Shown here in pieces: positions 21,963 through 24,486 of a DNA stretch of 24,486 nucleotides. The DNA lies in the NCBI GenBank assembly GCA_964562155.1, contig CAZLRU010000020.1:1-24486 (forward strand), given 5' to 3'. Source of the DNA: JAGOUY01 sp964562155. Its GTDB lineage: Bacteria > Patescibacteriota > Patescibacteriia > 2-12-FULL-60-25. The notes under the pieces were generated by a model. That model was not told where the DNA came from, searched no databases, and saw nothing but the letters and a program-made list of their open reading frames with translations. Numbering within the stretch: position 1 is the first letter of the stretch; each line of letters opens with the position of its first letter. Made by a program: the position numbers and the translations under genes.

Positions 21963-22045
21963 TTCGCTATCGGCCTTTTCCATTGATTTTGAGCCAGATT
22001 GTTCCATATTCCTGAAAAATGCGTTATTTAAGCGCTTTTTTCAGG
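21963..22045 (+). ncRNA. Candidate small RNA between promoter and terminator
   Basis: About 80 nt would be transcribed from the promoter at 21928-21956 to the hairpin at 22011-22045. I see no start codon with a plausible reading frame in it and no match to a known RNA family. It is supported only by the flanking signals. Confidence 0.3.
22011..22045 (+). terminator. Terminator-like hairpin
   Basis: CCTGAAAAA-GCG pairs with GCGCTTTTTTCAGG around an AT-rich loop. The U-rich 3' arm resembles the tRNA terminator at 3846. Confidence 0.55.
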
Positions 22046-22362
22046 GAGATTGAACGTCAACTCTCCTCATACAAGTCATTTGTTATCTTCAATGGTTCCT
22101 TTACATATTGATTGATCAGATTTGGTCTCAAGGCATTGGCGCTAAGGAGCCGTGCATAAGATCTCCTAACCCTCTCACCGTAACACACCAGCTCTTCAAG
22201 CCTGCCTTCGGGCCGCTTGGGAGTAAAAGGTACCTGCGGACGCGGCCTTAATTGCCCGCGAAAAAAAGAGCGTAAAGAGATTGAATGTACTGTTCCCGAT
22301 CGTTCAAGCCTACGTTCGAAGCGCTCGATCTAGACAATCGGGCAAACCCCCAACCAATGGAA
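22046..22362. other. Gene-free, possibly structured stretch at the composition break
   Basis: No coding region is supported here. Several local pairings are visible: AGGAG/CTCCT at about 22145-22170, CAAGC-GCC-TTCG-GGC-GCTTG at about 22194-22219, CGCGG/CCGCG at about 22240-22260, and CCCGAT with ATCGGG at about 22297-22342. GAGCG near 22269 can pair with CGCTC near 22322, crossing the last stem as a pseudoknot. I tested it by eye against tmRNA, RNase P RNA and SRP RNA and found no signature. Confidence 0.3.
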
Positions 22363-22386
22363 GTCCCACGACATGAGTTGTGGGAC
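22363..22386 (+). promoter_or_regulatory. Leader hairpin before the GC-rich gene
   Basis: GTCCCAC (22363-22369) pairs perfectly with GTGGGAC (22380-22386) around a 10-nt loop. It ends 7 nt before the Shine-Dalgarno sequence of the gene at 22406, so it could influence its translation. Confidence 0.45.
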
Positions 22387-22405
22387 GGATCACGAGGACG
22401 CATCG

Positions 22406-23572
22406 ATGGACTTCGACATGCTCGATGATTTCTGGTCCCTGCAGCAGCGGCCGAACAACATCTCGGGTTTCCGGGAGTTCGACACCCCGCGCTGGCGCTT
22501 CGCCGCCAAGCCGGTTCCCCGGCTCCACCCCGCCTTCGACGACAACGGCAAGCAGACGCTGGTCGTGGCCCCGGTGGGCCGCGTCGAGACCTTCTACCAC
22601 CTCGGTGAGATGGTCGACCGCGACGAGATCCTCGTCCGCTACGCCGCGGCGATGGACCAGCACGAGCGGATGGGCGGCTGCAAGGGCATGCTGCGCGCCA
22701 TCGAGCAGGGCGTCCCCCTGTTCAAGCCCAGCTACCGGCTGGTCGCGCCCGCCCCCATCGACGGCCCGAACGGCCCCCAGCCGGTCGAGTTCATGTCGAT
22801 GCACCTGAGCAGCATCATGATCGCGGCGCAGTTCGTGAACGGCGGCGTGCAACGGTTCGTGCGCGGCGACGACCGGCGGTGCCTGTGGTCGATCCGCGAG
22901 ACCCGCAACATCGCCGGGCGCCCCGTGGCGGAGCCCTCCGTGCTCTTCGCGGGGCACTTCGACTGGGTCAACCCGCGCGGCGGCTTCAACCCCGAGCGCG
23001 ACGCGATCCTCATCATGGAGCGCGACCCGGTGACCCAGAACCCGTGGTTGACGATCCTCTACCGCCTGCTCATCAAGTCGGGCTGGGCGCCGGAGGACAT
23101 CCAGAAGCTCTTCGAGCAGCGCACGGAGTACAAGGAAGCGAGCGACAGGCTCCGCGCCAGCTCGCAGGGTCGGAAGTTCAACCTGCAGGAGCAGCTCGAG
23201 CGCGTGGCGCCCGAGCGCCGGACGGTGCTCTCGGTCAACCTCAACGACCCGCTCAACAAGAAGGGCGCCGCGCCGCCCGCCCCCGTCGCCCCCACCCCCC
23301 GCGCCGCGCCTGCGCAGCAGAAGTACGGCTGGTGCACGAACGAGACCTGCCCCCAGAAGCACAGCGTCGTGTATGTCGTCGAGCGGAGCTGCTCCGCCTG
23401 CCAGGGCAACCTCAAGCCCTCCAAGGCGCGCGCCTTCCTCGAGCAGATGTACACGACCGAGCAGGTGCGCGCCAGCACCGGCGGCCAGCCCGACGTGTGG
23501 GCCGCGAAGCAGCTCCGGGGCTTCAAGCCCAAGGAGGCCCCCGCCGTTGCGCCCCCGCCGCCCGCCCCCTGA
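22406..23572 (+). CDS. GC-rich gene, Cys4 (zinc-ribbon-like) protein of unknown function
   Basis: A 388-residue protein with no family I recognise. From the ATG at 22406 (GAGGA 7 nt upstream) it opens MDFDMLDDFWSLQQRPNN. Residues to about 270 look like one folded domain rich in aromatic and Arg residues (RVETFYHLGEMVDRDEI; HFDWVNPRGGFNPERDAILIMERDP). A Pro/Ala linker follows near 290-310. Then comes a candidate zinc site CTNETC ... CSAC at about 317-345, and a basic, proline-rich tail. Codons end almost always in G or C, unlike every gene to its left, and translation signals also differ. A longer start at 22373 would lie inside the leader hairpin. Large phage or unrelated GC-rich bacterial origin is possible. 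Confidence 0.7.
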   Translation: MDFDMLDDFWSLQQRPNNISGFREFDTPRWRFAAKPVPRLHPAFDDNGKQTLVVAPVGRVETFYHLGEMVDRDEILVRYAAAMDQHERMGGCKGMLRAIEQGVPLFKPSYRLVAPAPIDGPNGPQPVEFMSMHLSSIMIAAQFVNGGVQRFVRGDDRRCLWSIRETRNIAGRPVAEPSVLFAGHFDWVNPRGGFNPERDAILIMERDPVTQNPWLTILYRLLIKSGWAPEDIQKLFEQRTEYKEASDRLRASSQGRKFNLQEQLERVAPERRTVLSVNLNDPLNKKGAAPPAPVAPTPRAAPAQQKYGWCTNETCPQKHSVVYVVERSCSACQGNLKPSKARAFLEQMYTTEQVRASTGGQPDVWAAKQLRGFKPKEAPAVAPPPPAP

Positions 23573-23595
23573 TCTGATCTCTACTTCCCCTCTTC

Positions 23596-23632
23596 GAGAG
23601 GATTGATTGCCCACGTGGGTGACAATCCTCTC
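23596..23632 (+). terminator. Long intergenic hairpin after the GC-rich gene
   Basis: GAGAGGATTG (23596-23605) pairs perfectly with CAATCCTCTC (23623-23632), enclosing the palindrome CCCACGTGGG. There is no T-run after it, so it may be an RNA-processing or stability hairpin rather than a Rho-independent terminator. Confidence 0.5.
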
Positions 23633-23735
23633 ATGCCCCCTGCGTATCAGTGTTGCACTGGTAAATAGAGGGCTCATAGTCATCCGATCGGTTCGGACTG
23701 ATGATTGAGTGAAGTTTCCACCAAGGAGTCTCACG

Positions 23736-24486
23736 ATGCCTCGAGCAGTTACAGTTGGTGCTGAAGAAGAAGTGGTCACCACCGGGGAGGAGCAGGCCGA
23801 AGGGGCCGCTCCCGAGGAGACGGCGCCGAAGGGCCCCCTCCCCCCGCCCCTGACGCCCGCCGCCGCGCGCCGCGCGCCCCAGGCGACCCGGCGCGCCACC
23901 CCGCCCCGTGCCCCCAAGCCCGCTCCGCGCGAGGCGGACGACGGTGGCGCCGAAGACGACGGTGGCGGCTCCGACCGGCTCGAACCGGTGAACGACACCC
24001 CGACCCTCCAGGGTCCGGGGCCGCAGCAGCCCGCCCCCGCCCCGCCCGCCGGCGTCCAGTTTTCGCCCATCCGCGAGCGGCGCGAGCCCCGCGAGGACAG
24101 GCGCTGGCACGTCGTCGACGCCCAGGGCAACGACGGCGGCCCCGTCGATTTCAGCGAACTCCGCGCCCGCGTGATCGCTGGGACCTACAACGGCGACACC
24201 CTCCTCTTCCGGCCGGGCATGAACCACTCGATCGCCCTCCGGACCATCGACGGGCTCGCGAAGCACCTGCCCCGTGCGACGGCCGCCTCCAGCGCCCCGC
24301 CGCCGATGGCGAGCTCCAACCAGGGCCCCCCGCCGCCCGTCGCGCAGCAGGCCTCCGCCTTCCGCTGGTGGCTCGACCCCATCGTTGAGGGGCAGCCCTT
24401 CCGCGGACCCTTCAACCTCGCCGAGATGCGGGCGATGTACGCCAACGGGGAGCTGACCATGGCCACCATGGTCCACCGCAGCGACC
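23736..24486 (+). CDS. Partial GC-rich gene with two GYF_2-like segments
   Basis: Open to the window end (250 codons, no stop). AAGGAG lies 7 nt before the ATG at 23736. Residues 1-105 are a low-complexity Glu/Pro/Ala/Arg region. A segment near 120-170 (RRWHVVDAQGNDGGPVDF, then VIAGTYNGDTLLFRPGM) matches the W...GP...G...DTL.W/F..GM layout of GYF_2 (DUF4339) domains. A second, starting FRWWLDPIVEGQPFRGPF and continuing to the end, repeats the layout. Such domains usually bind proline-rich peptides, and the preceding gene ends in a proline-rich tail, so the two may interact; that is inference. Large minus-strand open frames over the same bases are composition shadows. Confidence 0.65.
   Translation, partial: MPRAVTVGAEEEVVTTGEEQAEGAAPEETAPKGPLPPPLTPAAARRAPQATRRATPPRAPKPAPREADDGGAEDDGGGSDRLEPVNDTPTLQGPGPQQPAPAPPAGVQFSPIRERREPREDRRWHVVDAQGNDGGPVDFSELRARVIAGTYNGDTLLFRPGMNHSIALRTIDGLAKHLPRATAASSAPPPMASSNQGPPPPVAQQASAFRWWLDPIVEGQPFRGPFNLAEMRAMYANGELTMATMVHRSD

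Noticed and set aside
22140..22345. tmRNA, RNase P RNA or SRP RNA
   Set aside because: No tRNA-like ends, no tag reading frame ending in Ala-Ala, and none of the conserved RNase P or SRP loop sequences on either strand.
22310..24476. Very long minus-strand open frames (606 and 281 codons) in the GC-rich segment
   Set aside because: Stop codons are rare by composition there. The + strand has two starts with Shine-Dalgarno sequences, a sensible domain layout and an intergenic hairpin between the genes.

Overview
Up to about position 21,900 the window reads as a streamlined bacterial chromosome of the kind seen in Candidate Phyla Radiation (Patescibacteria) genomes. It has short intergenic gaps, small single-copy housekeeping genes (gmk, an RluD-type pseudouridine synthase, rsgA, tsaD, tsaE, a Xer-type recombinase), a surface-glycan cluster, and several lineage-restricted proteins with disordered or basic extensions. 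UGA is used as a stop (tsaE and the HIT gene), so this is not a UGA-recoding lineage. The CPR assignment is an inference from gene style, not from a marker gene.

Layout, left to right. 1-1250: two unrecognised small genes on the minus strand. 1308-2948: rluD-like and gmk, minus strand. 3009-3146: a structured repeat. 3211-3669: an orphan gene, then a tRNA-Ile with the unusual UAU anticodon, then a HIT hydrolase converging on rsgA. 5437-7596: a small helical protein, tsaD, a long structured repeat and tsaE (t6A tRNA modification). 7620-10529: a large secreted protein with propeller-like and five Ig-like modules. 10680-12871: two disordered proteins that share a short TR-hydrophobic motif. 12900-16776: two GT4 glycosyltransferases and a polyprenyl-phosphate sugar-1-phosphate transferase. 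17132-18730: a Xer-type tyrosine recombinase and a two-TM protein. 19121-21875: an ABC-2 exporter (ATPase and two permeases).

The most striking signal is a family of six intergenic elements (3009, 6841, 15109, 16914, 18733, 20116). All lie in the same + orientation whatever the direction of the neighbouring genes. All share the ends TAGGCGATGRGC...CTAGATRG but fall into two subtypes with different cores. Their 25-29 bp terminal arms differ almost completely between copies yet are perfectly or nearly complementary within each copy, and the long subtype has a second, inner stem that also covaries. I know of no described family matching this.

Promoter-proximal genes in this part mostly have a -10 box 6-10 nt before the ATG, which points to leaderless transcription. 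Some operon-internal genes have Shine-Dalgarno sequences instead.

From somewhere between 21,900 and 22,400 to the end, the sequence becomes strongly GC-rich and uses conventional Shine-Dalgarno starts. It encodes two unrelated proteins, one a Cys4 protein and one a partial protein with two GYF-like segments. This is either foreign DNA or, more likely, a chimeric join. A 100-N gap at 18888-18987 is flanked by an exact 55-bp duplication and is almost certainly a scaffolding artefact.
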